Shown: positions 1-9,470, counted from the stretch's first letter. The stretch: DNA of 64,000 nucleotides from Bacteroidaceae bacterium (GCA_017464345.1 JAFUAH010000017.1:1-64000); one strand, 5' to 3'. The notes: generated from the sequence alone by a model not told the origin. Numbers and translations are program-made.

Positions 1-37
1 AAAAGTGAAAAGTGAAAAGTGAAAAATTATTTCTTTG

Positions 38-69
38 TTTGTGTGTTTCGAATAGATTGCGTATCTTTG
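38..69 (+). promoter_or_regulatory. dnaN promoter
   Basis: TTTG at 38-41, a 20-nt spacer and TATCTTTG at 62-69 match the Bacteroidota -33/-7 promoter consensus. The -7 box lies about 28 nt upstream of the ATG at 98. The first 27 bases of the window are a tandem AAAAGTG-type satellite. Confidence 0.7.
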
Positions 70-97
70 TGTGGAAAATTCTAAAACAATACATGAT

Positions 98-1219
98 ATG
101 AAATTCGTTGTTTCCAGTTCGGCCCTCTACAGCCGTCTCGCCGCTGCCAGCAAAGTCATGACAGCAAAGAACAGTATGCCCATCCTCGACTGTTTCCTTT
201 TCGACATCAAGAACGGGAAGGTGACCATTACTGCGAGCGATGGAGAGAAGTATTTCATCACCAGTGTGCCTCTTGTAGATTCTGATAACAATGCACAGTT
301 CTGCATCACGGCCAAGACCATCATGGACAGCATGAAGGAACTGGCAGAGCAGCCCCTGACGTTCGAGTTCAACCCCGAATCGCACGAATTGCAGGGCCAG
401 CACCAGACGGGAGTCTTCAGCGTGATGACGTTCGACGCTGCCACCTACCCCGCACAGCAGCCCATCGGCGAGCAGAGCACCACGCTGGAACTCGCAAGCG
501 ATATCCTCCTTACGGGCATCAACCGCTGTCTGTTTGCCACGGCTAATGACGAAATCCGCGTGGTCATGACGGGCATCTTCCTCGACGTACATCCCGAGGA
601 CATCACCTTTGCCGGAACGGACGGCCGCAAGCTGGTACGCTACATCAACCGCGAGGTGAAAACTGGCCTGGAGACCAGTTTCATCCTGCCCAAGAAGGTA
701 GCCAGCATCCTGAAGAACGTCCTGCAAAAGGGCACCCAGATAACCATCACCTTCGACAACGAAAAGGGGCTGATTCATGCCGAAGACTTCGACATGTTCT
801 TCCGTCTCGTAGAGGGTCGTTACCCTAATTACAACGGCGTCATCCCTACGAACAATCCCTACGTCGCCACCGTTGATCGCGGCAGCCTCATCAGTGCACT
901 GAAGCGCATCAGCGTCTTCTGTAACCAGTCCAGCGGACTGATGAAACTGCACCTGGAGAACAATCAGATGCGCCTCACCGGAGAAGATAACGACTATTCG
1001 ACCCGCGCCGAGGAGAACCTGCTGTGCGAGTACCATAGCGACCCCATCTCCATCGGCTTCTCCTGCATCTTCATGATAGAGATTGCCAACATCATGGAGG
1101 GCGAGGCACTGACCATCCAGTTGGCCGACCCCAGCCGTCCCGGTGTCATCGTACCTGCCGAGCAGCCCGAGAACGAGGAGACACTGATGCTCCTGATGCC
1201 CATGATGCTAAATGATTAA
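98..1219 (+). CDS. dnaN: DNA polymerase III subunit beta (sliding clamp)
   Basis: The 373-residue protein is the usual length of a bacterial beta clamp and has its three-domain pattern: the start MKFVVSSSALYSRL, a central GTDGRKL motif and the C-terminal LLMPMM segment. The family forms a ring that tethers DNA polymerase III to DNA. I prefer the ATG at 98 over the in-frame GTG at 71 because the homologous N-terminus begins there and a consensus promoter sits just upstream. It is followed by an exonuclease and coaBC in the same direction. The 3' end runs into AATTCAAA-type satellite repeats. Confidence 0.95.
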   Translation: MKFVVSSSALYSRLAAASKVMTAKNSMPILDCFLFDIKNGKVTITASDGEKYFITSVPLVDSDNNAQFCITAKTIMDSMKELAEQPLTFEFNPESHELQGQHQTGVFSVMTFDAATYPAQQPIGEQSTTLELASDILLTGINRCLFATANDEIRVVMTGIFLDVHPEDITFAGTDGRKLVRYINREVKTGLETSFILPKKVASILKNVLQKGTQITITFDNEKGLIHAEDFDMFFRLVEGRYPNYNGVIPTNNPYVATVDRGSLISALKRISVFCNQSSGLMKLHLENNQMRLTGEDNDYSTRAEENLLCEYHSDPISIGFSCIFMIEIANIMEGEALTIQLADPSRPGVIVPAEQPENEETLMLLMPMMLND

Positions 1220-1220
1220 T

Positions 1221-1325
1221 AGATAATTCAAAATTAGACAATTCAAAATTCAAAATTCAAAATTAAGGCTACGCCATTGTTGCGCATACACATTGGCCAT
1301 TACTTCATTTTGAATTTTGAATTAA
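1221..1325. repeat. Palindromic intergenic element with satellite arms
   Basis: Arms of AATTCAAA/TTTGAATT short-period repeats flank a core GGCTACGCCATTGTTGCG followed by GGCCATTACTTCA. The same core (GGCTACACCATTATTGCG, then GGCATAACTTTCA) with similar arms recurs at 43253-43384, so this is a dispersed element rather than a unique spacer. No gene is visible in it. Confidence 0.6.
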
Positions 1326-1330
1326 ATGTT

Positions 1331-2158
1331 ATGAAACTAAACCTCACCCGCCCCCTTGTCTTCTTCGACTTAGAGACCACGGGCCTCGACATCGTCAATG
1401 ACCGCATCATTCAGTTGTCCTACATCAAGGTCTATCCCGACGGACACGAGGAGCGTGGCGACTACATGGTGAATCCCTGTCGCCCCATCCCTCCTGTCGT
1501 GGCCGAGCTGACGCACATCACCAACGACATGGTCAAGGACCAACCCACATTCGCCGACCTGAAAGACCAGATACAGGTTATCTTCATGGGCTGCGACATC
1601 GCCGGCTTCAACTCCAACCACTTCGACGTGCCTCTGCTGGCCGAGGAATTTGTGCGCGTGGGCATCGACTTCGACTTCACACAATGTCACCTCATCGACG
1701 TGCAGAACATCTACCACAAGAACGAACGCCGCAACCTGGCTGCCGCCTATAAGTTCTACTGCGGGCGCAACATGGACGACGACTTCCAGGCCCACCGTGC
1801 CGACCAGGACACCGAGGCCACCTATCGCGTGCTCATGGGCCAGTTGGACAAGTACGCTCCCGCAAACGAGCCCGACCCTGCCCGCCAACTGAAGAACGAC
1901 GTGGAGAGTCTGGCCGAGTTCTCGAAGATGAACGACAACATCGACTTTGCCGGGCGCATCATCTGGAAAGAGGAGACGGGTGCCGACGGTCAGTCTGTCC
2001 GCACGGAGATATTCAACTTCGGCAAGTACCGGGGCATACCTGTCCGCGACGTACTGCTGCGCGACCCCGGCTACTACAGTTGGATGCTGGGCGGCGACTT
2101 CTCGCAGAACACCAAGAAGGTGCTGAAGAAACTTTGGCTCAAATATGCTAAGAGGTAA
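1331..2158 (+). CDS. DEDDh 3'-5' exonuclease (DnaQ-like) with ExoX-type C-terminal domain
   Basis: A 275-residue protein. The N-terminal exonuclease fold has motif I FFDLETTGLD (catalytic Asp/Glu) and motif III HRADQDTEA, the HxxxxD of DEDDh nucleases. The last 50 residues (FNFGKYRGIPVRDVL...YYSWML) resemble the small C-terminal domain of exonuclease X-like proteins. It may proofread or trim DNA; whether it is the replicative epsilon subunit cannot be told. The ATG at 1331 is chosen because an upstream TTG at 1277 would translate the repeat element. It overlaps coaBC by 14 nt, so the two are probably co-translated. Confidence 0.88.
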   Translation: MKLNLTRPLVFFDLETTGLDIVNDRIIQLSYIKVYPDGHEERGDYMVNPCRPIPPVVAELTHITNDMVKDQPTFADLKDQIQVIFMGCDIAGFNSNHFDVPLLAEEFVRVGIDFDFTQCHLIDVQNIYHKNERRNLAAAYKFYCGRNMDDDFQAHRADQDTEATYRVLMGQLDKYAPANEPDPARQLKNDVESLAEFSKMNDNIDFAGRIIWKEETGADGQSVRTEIFNFGKYRGIPVRDVLLRDPGYYSWMLGGDFSQNTKKVLKKLWLKYAKR

Positions 2159-3344
2159 GAAAATCGTACTGGGCATAACGGGCAGCATTGCTGCCTACAA
2201 GGCGTGCCTGCTCATCCGCCTGCTTGTTCGGCGTGGTGCCGAGGTGCAGGTCGTCATCACCCCTGCTGGCAAGGAGTTCATCACCCCCATCACACTGAGC
2301 GCCTTGACTTCCAAACCCGTCATCAGTGACTTCTTCTCCCAGCGCGACGGCACGTGGCACAGTCATGTAGCCTTGGGCCGATGGGCCGATGCCATGGTCA
2401 TCGCCCCTGCCACCGCCTCCACCATCGGAAAGATGGCCAACGGCGTGGCCGATAACATGCTCATCACTACCTACCTGTCCATGAAGGCCCCCGTCTTTGT
2501 GGCTCCAGCCATGGATCTCGACATGTTTGCCCACCCCACGACACAGCAGAACCTCCAGACCCTGCGCGGCTTCGGCAACCACATCATCGAGCCCACCAGT
2601 GGCGAACTGGCCAGCCACCTCGAAGGCAAGGGTCGCATGGAGGAACCAGAGCACATCATCCGCGTGCTGGAAGACTTCTTCCATGAGAAGGACCTCGCAG
2701 GCCAGCGCATCCTCATCACCTCCGGCCCCACCTACGAACGGATAGACCCTGTGCGCTTCATTGGCAACTACTCCAGTGGCAAGATGGGCATGGCACTGGC
2801 CGAGGAATGCGCCATGCGCGGTGCTGAGGTAGAACTCGTCACGGGCCCCACACAGTTGCTGGCCCAGCATCCACGCATCCACACAACCCACGTCGAGAGC
2901 GCCCGTCAGATGTACGAAGCCGCCACTCGGCTTTACCCCACCTGTCAGGCAGGCATCCTCTGTGCAGCCGTGGCCGACTTCACGCCCGAGTACACTGCCG
3001 ACCAGAAGATAAAGCGCGAAGGCGACGAACTGGTGCTCCGCCTCCGCCCCACTCAGGACATCGCCAAGGCCCTCGGCCAGATGAAACGTCCCGACCAGCG
3101 CCTTGTGGGCTTTGCACTCGAGACCAACGACGAAAACCTGCACGCCCACGAGAAACTGGCTAAGAAGAATCTCGACTTCATCGTCCTCAACTCGCTCCGC
3201 GACAAGGGGGCTGGCTTCAGCCACGATACCAACAAAGTGACCATCATCAGCCCCCGTGGCGAAACGGTCTACGAACTGAAGTCGAAGCAGGAAGTAGCCC
3301 ACGACATCGTCGATGCCCTCGTCAGTTCCCTCACAGAACGGTAA
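2145..3344 (+). CDS. coaBC: Bifunctional phosphopantothenoylcysteine decarboxylase / phosphopantothenate-cysteine ligase
   Basis: The 399-residue protein has the full CoaBC layout. The N-terminal flavoprotein decarboxylase half starts GKKIVLGITGSIAAYKA and contains the APAMD segment. The C-terminal ligase half has ITSGPTYERIDPVRFIGNYS and a lysine-rich IKRE region. It carries out two consecutive steps of coenzyme A synthesis from phosphopantothenate. The start lies inside the end of the exonuclease gene. In many Bacteroidota this gene is followed by DUF4835 and recN; here an efflux operon separates them. Confidence 0.95.
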   Translation: MLRGKKIVLGITGSIAAYKACLLIRLLVRRGAEVQVVITPAGKEFITPITLSALTSKPVISDFFSQRDGTWHSHVALGRWADAMVIAPATASTIGKMANGVADNMLITTYLSMKAPVFVAPAMDLDMFAHPTTQQNLQTLRGFGNHIIEPTSGELASHLEGKGRMEEPEHIIRVLEDFFHEKDLAGQRILITSGPTYERIDPVRFIGNYSSGKMGMALAEECAMRGAEVELVTGPTQLLAQHPRIHTTHVESARQMYEAATRLYPTCQAGILCAAVADFTPEYTADQKIKREGDELVLRLRPTQDIAKALGQMKRPDQRLVGFALETNDENLHAHEKLAKKNLDFIVLNSLRDKGAGFSHDTNKVTIISPRGETVYELKSKQEVAHDIVDALVSSLTER

Positions 3345-3355
3345 GCCAGCCTCCG

Positions 3356-4471
3356 TTACTGATTTTTCCGATAACTTATGACGGCCCAAGTGGCCATAAA
3401 AGAGGCGATGCCCAGCAGAGCAAGCACCTGATGGCGTATGGCCAGGAGCGCGCCACCACGGATGAAGACGGTGCGGATGGCATCGATGAAGTAGTGCATG
3501 GGATTGACATAGGTCGTTAGGTAGGCCCAGTGGGGCATGGAGCGCGTGGGCGTGAAGAGACCCGAGAGGAGCATCAGCGTGACGACGAAGAACCACATGA
3601 CGAACATGGCCTGTTGCATCGTGTCGGAGTAGTTGGAGATAATGAGCCCGAACGACGAGAAGAACAGGGCGAGCAGAATAGCCAGGAGATAGACGAGGGC
3701 AAGGGGACCTTGGCACGTGATGCCATAGACGGCCCAGGCCAGAACGAGGCAGATGCTGAGCACAAAAAGGGCAATGAGCCAGTACGGGATGAGTTTGGCC
3801 AGAATGAACGTCCACTTGGGCACAGGCGTGACGTTTATCTGTTCTATGGTTCCGGCCTCCTTCTCGCCGACAATGTTCAGGGCAGGCAGGAAGCCGCAGA
3901 GCATCATGATGAGGATGGCCAGCAGGGCGGGTATCATGTAGAGTTTATAGTTCTGGGGCTTGTTGTAGAGAAGAAGACCCGCCCCCTGCCCCATTCCCGA
4001 ACTGAGTTCACCTACCCGTAGCCTTTCCCTGTGAGGAAGGGGAGTTGCTACCGCCGAGCCTACGATTTGCGACAGATAGGCAGAGCCGATACTGCCCTTG
4101 GTGCCATTGACGGCATTGGCAGCGATAAGGAGTTGCGATGGACAGCCCAAAGAGAGGTTCTTGCCGTAGTCGGCTGGTATCTCGAGAATGATGTCGGCAC
4201 GTCCCTTCTCTACGTCTTTCAGGGCGAGGTCGTAAGTGGGTTGCAGCCCCCGGAAGCGGAAGTAGTGCGATGCCTCTATCTGGTGGACGAGCCGAAGGGA
4301 TGACTGAGAATGGTCGTTATCGACGACCTCCACGACGATGTTCTTCACCTCCATGTTCATGACCCACGGCATGACGCACATCACCATGATAGGAAAGATG
4401 AATATCAGGCGGGGCAGGAAGGCGTTGCGCCGAATCTGCAAGAACTCTTTTTGGATAAGGAAGCGTAGCAT
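3356..4471 (-). CDS. ABC-2 type multidrug transporter permease
   Basis: A 371-residue ABC-2 permease: one N-terminal membrane segment (about residues 20-38), a periplasmic region, and five or so C-terminal membrane helices starting near LYMIPALLAILIMML. A conserved EKEAGTIEQINVTP loop is typical of YbhS/YbhR-like exporters. It is the last gene of a five-gene minus-strand operon. The periplasmic region carries an in-frame repeat-derived insert (TPLPHRERLRVGE, then a Gly-rich stretch) encoded by a palindromic DNA element around 3975-4052. It probably dimerises with the next permease. Confidence 0.9.
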   Translation of the reverse strand: MLRFLIQKEFLQIRRNAFLPRLIFIFPIMVMCVMPWVMNMEVKNIVVEVVDNDHSQSSLRLVHQIEASHYFRFRGLQPTYDLALKDVEKGRADIILEIPADYGKNLSLGCPSQLLIAANAVNGTKGSIGSAYLSQIVGSAVATPLPHRERLRVGELSSGMGQGAGLLLYNKPQNYKLYMIPALLAILIMMLCGFLPALNIVGEKEAGTIEQINVTPVPKWTFILAKLIPYWLIALFVLSICLVLAWAVYGITCQGPLALVYLLAILLALFFSSFGLIISNYSDTMQQAMFVMWFFVVTLMLLSGLFTPTRSMPHWAYLTTYVNPMHYFIDAIRTVFIRGGALLAIRHQVLALLGIASFMATWAVISYRKNQ

Positions 4472-4531
4472 CTATGAGGATTTACGATGGGACAATATAC
4501 AATGTTACGTAAGATTTAACTCTTTATTCTC

Positions 4532-5611
4532 TCATTCCAGACGATTTTTAAAGGTGACAAGACTGGCGGTCAGGAGCAGGAGAGTCATCGAGGCAAGGAT
4601 GGTGACCTCACGAAGGACATCGCCGACGCCTACTCCCATAATCATCAGTTTGCGCATGGCCTGGATGTAATAGCGAGGCGGTATGACGGCAGAGACGTAT
4701 TGCAAGATCTCGGGCATCGACTCGACGGGGAACAACATGCCCGAGAGCATGACGATGGGCAACAGGAGTACCATAGCCGAGAGCAGCATTGCCACGAGCT
4801 GGGTACGTGCGATATTGGAGATAAGCAATCCGAGCGAGAGCGCCAGCAGGATGTAGAGTGCCGAAACGAGCACTATCCAAAAGAGCGAGCCTTGGAGGGG
4901 CACATCAAGCACATAGTACGACATCGTGAGTATGCACGTCAGGATGACGAGGGCCAAGACCAGATATGGCACAGCCTTGGCTATGATAATCATGAGTGGA
5001 CGAACGGGTGAGACGAGCAGCACCTCCATTGTACCCCGCTCCTTCTCGCGGACAATCGAGATGCTGGTCATCATGGCACAGATGAGCATGAGCAACATGC
5101 CCATGATGGCCGGCACGAAGTTGTAGGCCGAACGCATTTGGGGATTGTAGAGGAGGTGAGAAGTGACAGGCCCACCTCCCTGCCCCTCCCTGTGAGGGAG
5201 AGGAGTAGATACCATCGGGAGTAATGTCTGCTGCGCATAGGCCGTCCATTGCTGGGCCATGTTGGGGTCGGAACCATCGACGATGAACTGCACGGCTGAA
5301 GGTTTTGAGGTAAAGACAACGGCAAGGTCGGCCTGCTGGTGGCGGATAAGAAGTTCGGCCTCGCGAGGCGTGGGTACGGTGGTCGTGAGGGTAAAGTATT
5401 CCGATGCCGCGAGCCGCTCAACGGCCTGCTGGGTCTGGGGCGTCATCGTCGAGGTGACGACCACCGTCCTGACGTTGCGCACATCGGTCGTGATAGCGAA
5501 ACCGAAGAGCAACATCAGCACGACGGGCATACCAAACAGGATGAGCATCGTGCGACGGTCGCGCAGGATGTGGCGTGCCTCCTTTATGACAAAACTTACA
5601 AACTGTCCCAT
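4532..5611 (-). CDS. ABC-2 type multidrug transporter permease
   Basis: This 359-residue protein is a paralogue of the neighbouring permease: MGQFVSFVIKEARHILRDRR at the N-terminus, a periplasmic domain, and the EKERGTMEVLLVSPV loop before a helix bundle. The ATG at 5611 is preferred over longer frames because it gives the family N-terminus and follows the ATPase gene by 5 nt. Residues around 137-150 contain the insert STPLPHREGQGGG, encoded by a palindrome at 5182-5202; the flanking sequence continues the family pattern. Two different permeases plus a double ATPase suggest a heteromeric exporter. Confidence 0.9.
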   Translation of the reverse strand: MGQFVSFVIKEARHILRDRRTMLILFGMPVVLMLLFGFAITTDVRNVRTVVVTSTMTPQTQQAVERLAASEYFTLTTTVPTPREAELLIRHQQADLAVVFTSKPSAVQFIVDGSDPNMAQQWTAYAQQTLLPMVSTPLPHREGQGGGPVTSHLLYNPQMRSAYNFVPAIMGMLLMLICAMMTSISIVREKERGTMEVLLVSPVRPLMIIIAKAVPYLVLALVILTCILTMSYYVLDVPLQGSLFWIVLVSALYILLALSLGLLISNIARTQLVAMLLSAMVLLLPIVMLSGMLFPVESMPEILQYVSAVIPPRYYIQAMRKLMIMGVGVGDVLREVTILASMTLLLLTASLVTFKNRLE

Positions 5612-5616
5612 GTCTC

Positions 5617-7089
5617 TTAATCTCCTCTCTTTGCCTGCCGCGCCAGCAGGGTAAACACGTGGTCTATGTCGGGCTGACGGAAGCGTTGCTTGAGTTCCTC
5701 GGGCGTGCCGATGGCACTTATCTTGCCATCGACCATGATGCTGATGCGGTCGCAATACTCGGCTTCGTCCATATAGTGCGTCGTCACAAAGACGGTGATG
5801 CCACGCGAAGCAGCGGCGTAGATGAGTTCCCAAAACTGGCGACGCGTAGCAGGATCAACACCCCCCGTCGGCTCGTCAAGGAAGACGATGCCGGGCTCGT
5901 GGAAGATACTGACGCTGAACGCCAGCTTCTGCTTCCAGCCTAAAGGCAAGGAACACACAAGGTCGTCGGCGTGGTCTTCGAACTTCAGTCGGCGAAGCAA
6001 CTCGTCGGTCTTCTCTCGTATCTCTCGGTCCTTCATGCCATAGATGCCGGCGAATAGGCGGATGTTCTCGCGGACGGTCAGGTCTTCGTAGAGGGCAAAA
6101 CGTTGCGACATGTAGCCGATGTGTCGTTTAATCTGTTCGTACTCCGTGCGGATGTCGAAGCCCACCACACGCCCCGTCCCACTGGTGGGCTGGTTGAGCC
6201 CCGTCAGCATGTGCATGGCCGTGGTCTTTCCTGCACCGTTAGCCCCGAGGAAACCGAAGATTTCGCCTTGCCCGACGGTGAAACTGATATCATCTACGGC
6301 ACGGAACGAACCGAAGGCCTTCACCAGGTGTGATACTTCGATGACAGAAGCCCAACCCCTTCCCTCCCTGTGAGGGAGGGAGTTTTCCTGCCTGTCTATG
6401 GGCGGCGGACAGAAGACGTCGCGGAACTGGTCGAGGATAACGTCTGGGCGGTCGATACCACGCAAGTGGCCTTGGTCGAGGATGGCTACGCGTTCGCAAC
6501 GCCGCACTTCATCGAGGTAAGGTGTGGAGGCAAGGATGGTGATGCCTCGCTCCTTCAGTCCGTCCAACATGTCCCAAAACTCCTTACGCGAGACAGGATC
6601 GACGCCCGTCGTGGGTTCGTCAAGGAAGAGCAGGCTGGGGTTATGCACCAGAGCACAGGATAGCGCGAGTTTCTGCTTCATGCCACCTGAGAGCGCACCA
6701 GCCTTCCGATGCTCGAAACGTTCTATCTGGGAGTAGATGGCGCGAATCGACTCGTAGCCCTCCTCTACGGTTGTGCCGAAGAGCGTCGCGAAGAACTCAA
6801 GGTTCTCGCGGACGGTCAGGTCTTGATAGAGCGAGAACCGGCCAGGCATGTACCCCACCCTACGACGTATCTCGCGCATCTGCCGTACGGCATCGAAGCC
6901 ATCTACCAAGGCCGTACCCTCATCGGGCCGAAGCAGGGTGCAGAGGAGGCGAAAGAGCGACGTCTTGCCTGCTCCATCGGGACCGATAAGACCGAAGACT
7001 TCCCCCTTACCCACGGAGAAACTGATGTCGTCGAGCGCCTTCACCCGTCCGTACGACTTCGAGATATGACTGACCTCAATTGCCTGCAT
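5617..7089 (-). CDS. Double ABC-transporter ATP-binding protein (YbhF-like)
   Basis: About 490 residues with two nucleotide-binding domains. The first has Walker A GPDGAGKTS, signature LSGGMKQKL and Walker B LLFLDEPTTG. The second has GANGAGKTT, a degenerate signature LPLGWKQKL and IVFLDEPTGG. The domains are joined by a linker containing NSLPHREGRGW, encoded by a perfect palindrome at 6361-6381. It energises the two downstream permeases. The ATG at 7089 is preferred; a GTG at 7104 lies within a CTTCACCTTTAA satellite. Confidence 0.9.
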   Translation of the reverse strand: MQAIEVSHISKSYGRVKALDDISFSVGKGEVFGLIGPDGAGKTSLFRLLCTLLRPDEGTALVDGFDAVRQMREIRRRVGYMPGRFSLYQDLTVRENLEFFATLFGTTVEEGYESIRAIYSQIERFEHRKAGALSGGMKQKLALSCALVHNPSLLFLDEPTTGVDPVSRKEFWDMLDGLKERGITILASTPYLDEVRRCERVAILDQGHLRGIDRPDVILDQFRDVFCPPPIDRQENSLPHREGRGWASVIEVSHLVKAFGSFRAVDDISFTVGQGEIFGFLGANGAGKTTAMHMLTGLNQPTSGTGRVVGFDIRTEYEQIKRHIGYMSQRFALYEDLTVRENIRLFAGIYGMKDREIREKTDELLRRLKFEDHADDLVCSLPLGWKQKLAFSVSIFHEPGIVFLDEPTGGVDPATRRQFWELIYAAASRGITVFVTTHYMDEAEYCDRISIMVDGKISAIGTPEELKQRFRQPDIDHVFTLLARQAKRGD

Positions 7090-7128
7090 AGCCCAACTCT
7101 TCACCTTTAACCCTTCACCTTTAACCCC

Positions 7129-8019
7129 TTAAAACTTCACCTCCCCGTACATGCCAATCTTGGCAAAGCCGTCATTCTCGATGGCCACCTTCACGGCATA
7201 GACCAGGTCAGCCCGCTCGTCGTCGGTCAGAATGGTCTTGGGCGTGAACTCCGAACGGCTCGAAATCCAACTGATGCGCCCTTGGTATTCGTGCTTCTGT
7301 CCGTTGCCATAGTCGGCAAAGACACGCACCTCCTGCCCCACCTTGACCTGTTGCAACTGCCCCGATGTCAGGTAGGCACGAAGGTACATCCGGCGCATGT
7401 CGGCCACCTTGAACAGGGGCTTGCCTGTGGCTACCAGTTCGCCCCGTTCGACGTACTTCTCCAGCACCGTGCCAGAAACGGGCGACAGGATGTGACACTT
7501 GCGGAGCTGATCCTGCAACTGACTGACCTGCACGTCTATCGTTCCCGATTGCGAGTCGAGCGTCGCCAGTTGATTGCTGAGTGAGGACACCTGTGCGTCG
7601 AGTTGCTTTTGCAGGACCGCCACCTGACTCGTCACGTCGTCGAGCATCTTGCTCGGTGCAGCCCCGTCAGCCACCAGTTCGCGATAGCGCTGTTGCTCCT
7701 GCCGGGCCTTGGCCAGTTGCTCGCGGGTGGCGGCAATCTGCTTCTCCATGTCGGGTCTCTGACTCTGATAGACCCGCTTCGTCGCGCCCAGTTGCTGCAC
7801 CTTCAGCCATAGTTGGGTGGTATCGATGAGGCCGACCTCCACGTCCGCGCTCACCTCGTTACCTTCCTCCACGTCGAAGGTCTGCAACACGCCGTTCTGC
7901 TCGGCAAATACGGTGACCTCCGTAGCCTCGAACGTACCCGTCGCGTCGTAGGCGCACTCCTTCTCCTTGCAGCCCGACAGCATAAGCATCAGTCCTGCCA
8001 TTATCCATACGTGTTTCAT
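7129..8019 (-). CDS. HlyD-type periplasmic adaptor lipoprotein of efflux system
   Basis: A 296-residue membrane fusion protein. The N-terminus has a lipoprotein signal with lipobox LSGC (Cys about residue 17), so it is probably anchored to the inner membrane. A biotinyl-lipoyl half (VLQTFDVEEGNEV), a long coiled-coil hairpin (about residues 75-170, rich in Gln/Lys/Glu) and a second lipoyl half (SPVSGTVLEKYVERGELV) follow. It bridges the permeases and the TolC-like channel. It is the only gene of the operon without the LPHRE insert. Confidence 0.9.
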   Translation of the reverse strand: MKHVWIMAGLMLMLSGCKEKECAYDATGTFEATEVTVFAEQNGVLQTFDVEEGNEVSADVEVGLIDTTQLWLKVQQLGATKRVYQSQRPDMEKQIAATREQLAKARQEQQRYRELVADGAAPSKMLDDVTSQVAVLQKQLDAQVSSLSNQLATLDSQSGTIDVQVSQLQDQLRKCHILSPVSGTVLEKYVERGELVATGKPLFKVADMRRMYLRAYLTSGQLQQVKVGQEVRVFADYGNGQKHEYQGRISWISSRSEFTPKTILTDDERADLVYAVKVAIENDGFAKIGMYGEVKF

Positions 8020-8021
8020 AT

Positions 8022-9320
8022 CTATTCGTTTATCGTTATCCGTTGATTGTAAACCTGATGCAGCATCTCCAGTTCGTGCATGGAGCGACTGACGCGCGCC
8101 GCGTTCTCGGCATTTATCTCCCGCACCAGGTCGTTGGTATCGATGATGCCGTGCTGGAGTTTCGACTCTGCGGCCTTGCGCACGTTCTGGCGCAAGGCAA
8201 TAATCTCATCGTCGTCCGCCATCAGTTTTCGGTATCGCAGAATCTCCTCATCCTCTTGCACCTGCTCCAGCTTATTATTGAAGAGGAAGACGTCGCGATT
8301 GTTCACCGCCGTCTCGCGCTGCAACTGTAGGCGTGCGCGGTCATTCTTGCGCGTATAGAGTGCCCCGATATTCCATGAGAGCCGTACGCCCACCATGCCG
8401 TTCAGGCTCCAGCGGTGGCGCATCATGTCTTCGAACAGATTATAGCCTGGGTAGCCGTAATAGCCCTGAGCAAAGAGGCCGAGGCGCGGCATCAGTGCGG
8501 AGCGGAGTACCTTTTCCTGAGCGTCAGCCAGCCGGAGTTGGGAGTCGATAGCCTTCAATTCAGGGCGTAGAGGCCCACCCCAGCCCTCCCTGTGAGGAAG
8601 GGAGTTCGTCTCCCCTTTTAGGGGAGGTTGGAAGGGGTTCGTTGTCTCCCTGCCACAAAAAAGAGAAAGCAGGCGGACGAGTGTCTCGCGCTGGTTCTCT
8701 AGGTTCGTCTGCACCTGCATGGCGACGAGCCGTTCGGCACGGACGGAGAGGAAATCGCTCTCGGCGGCTGTGCCCCGACGGTACATTGCCTCCAGTTTGT
8801 CCTCATTGCCCTGAAGCAGGCGTTGTAGGTCACGGTTGAGCACGAGCTGTTCGTCGAGCATCAAGACCCCAAAGTACATCTCGCACACGCGCTGGCGGAT
8901 GGCATGGAGCGACACCGCATTCTGTGCCTCCTCCACTTCGCCCATTCGGCGCACCACCTCCTGCCGGCTTTTCATTGCCACGCCGTCATAGAGCGTCTGC
9001 TGTATGTCCAGGGCCACGCGATACTGGTCGCGACGCAGTCCCTTGAAGTCGATGCCCATGCCCGCAAGCATTTGCTTCATCTGGTCGGGCCAGCTGGTCA
9101 CGTCGCTCTGATACGTGACCTGGGCCGATGCCGTCACTTGCGGAAGCCATCCCTTCGCTATGTCCTTCACGTCAAGAGCATTGGTCTTTCCTATCAGGTC
9201 GTAGCGTTTGATGAGCGGATAGTTACGCTCGGCCGCCTCGTAGCATTCGTCCAGCGTCTGCGCCATCGGGGCATGAAGGCCGAGGCAAAGCAGGAACGCG
9301 AGTAAGGAGTATCGTTTCAT
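8022..9320 (-). CDS. TolC-family outer membrane efflux protein
   Basis: A 432-residue TolC-like protein with a cleavable signal peptide ending at APMAQ and long helical repeats (ALDVKDIAKGWLPQV..., LEAMYRRGTAAESDFL...). It forms the outer-membrane duct for the exporter. It is first in the operon and 2 nt from the adaptor gene. About residue 230 it carries two tandem repeat-derived inserts, NPFQPPLKGET and NSLPHREGWGG, encoded by hairpins at 8611-8625 and 8584-8602. These lie between the two TolC repeat halves, probably in a tolerant loop. Confidence 0.88.
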   Translation of the reverse strand: MKRYSLLAFLLCLGLHAPMAQTLDECYEAAERNYPLIKRYDLIGKTNALDVKDIAKGWLPQVTASAQVTYQSDVTSWPDQMKQMLAGMGIDFKGLRRDQYRVALDIQQTLYDGVAMKSRQEVVRRMGEVEEAQNAVSLHAIRQRVCEMYFGVLMLDEQLVLNRDLQRLLQGNEDKLEAMYRRGTAAESDFLSVRAERLVAMQVQTNLENQRETLVRLLSLFCGRETTNPFQPPLKGETNSLPHREGWGGPLRPELKAIDSQLRLADAQEKVLRSALMPRLGLFAQGYYGYPGYNLFEDMMRHRWSLNGMVGVRLSWNIGALYTRKNDRARLQLQRETAVNNRDVFLFNNKLEQVQEDEEILRYRKLMADDDEIIALRQNVRKAAESKLQHGIIDTNDLVREINAENAARVSRSMHELEMLHQVYNQRITINE

Positions 9321-9342
9321 ACGTCATGGTGTTTCGATGTGG

Positions 9343-9350
9343 CAAAGTTA
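9343..9350 (-). promoter_or_regulatory. -7 box of the efflux operon
   Basis: On the minus strand TAACTTTG matches TAnnTTTG and lies 23 nt upstream of the tolC-like start at 9320. A clear -33 box is not visible. The divergent AraC-type gene has TATCTTTG at 9448-9455, so the two transcription units face away from a spacer of about 100 bp. Confidence 0.5.
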
Positions 9351-9470
9351 CGACATTATGACCATACCTCCATTACCCTTACAACGAAATAAATGTCCCT
9401 TTTGTACAAAATACAGACAAAGTCGACCTACTAATGCAACTATTTATTATCTTTGCGACAGAAAAGCGAA

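Noticed and set aside
2148-3815. 555-codon open frame on the minus strand
   Set aside because: It lies opposite coaBC, has no recognisable domain and its composition is that of an antisense shadow of a GC-rich gene.
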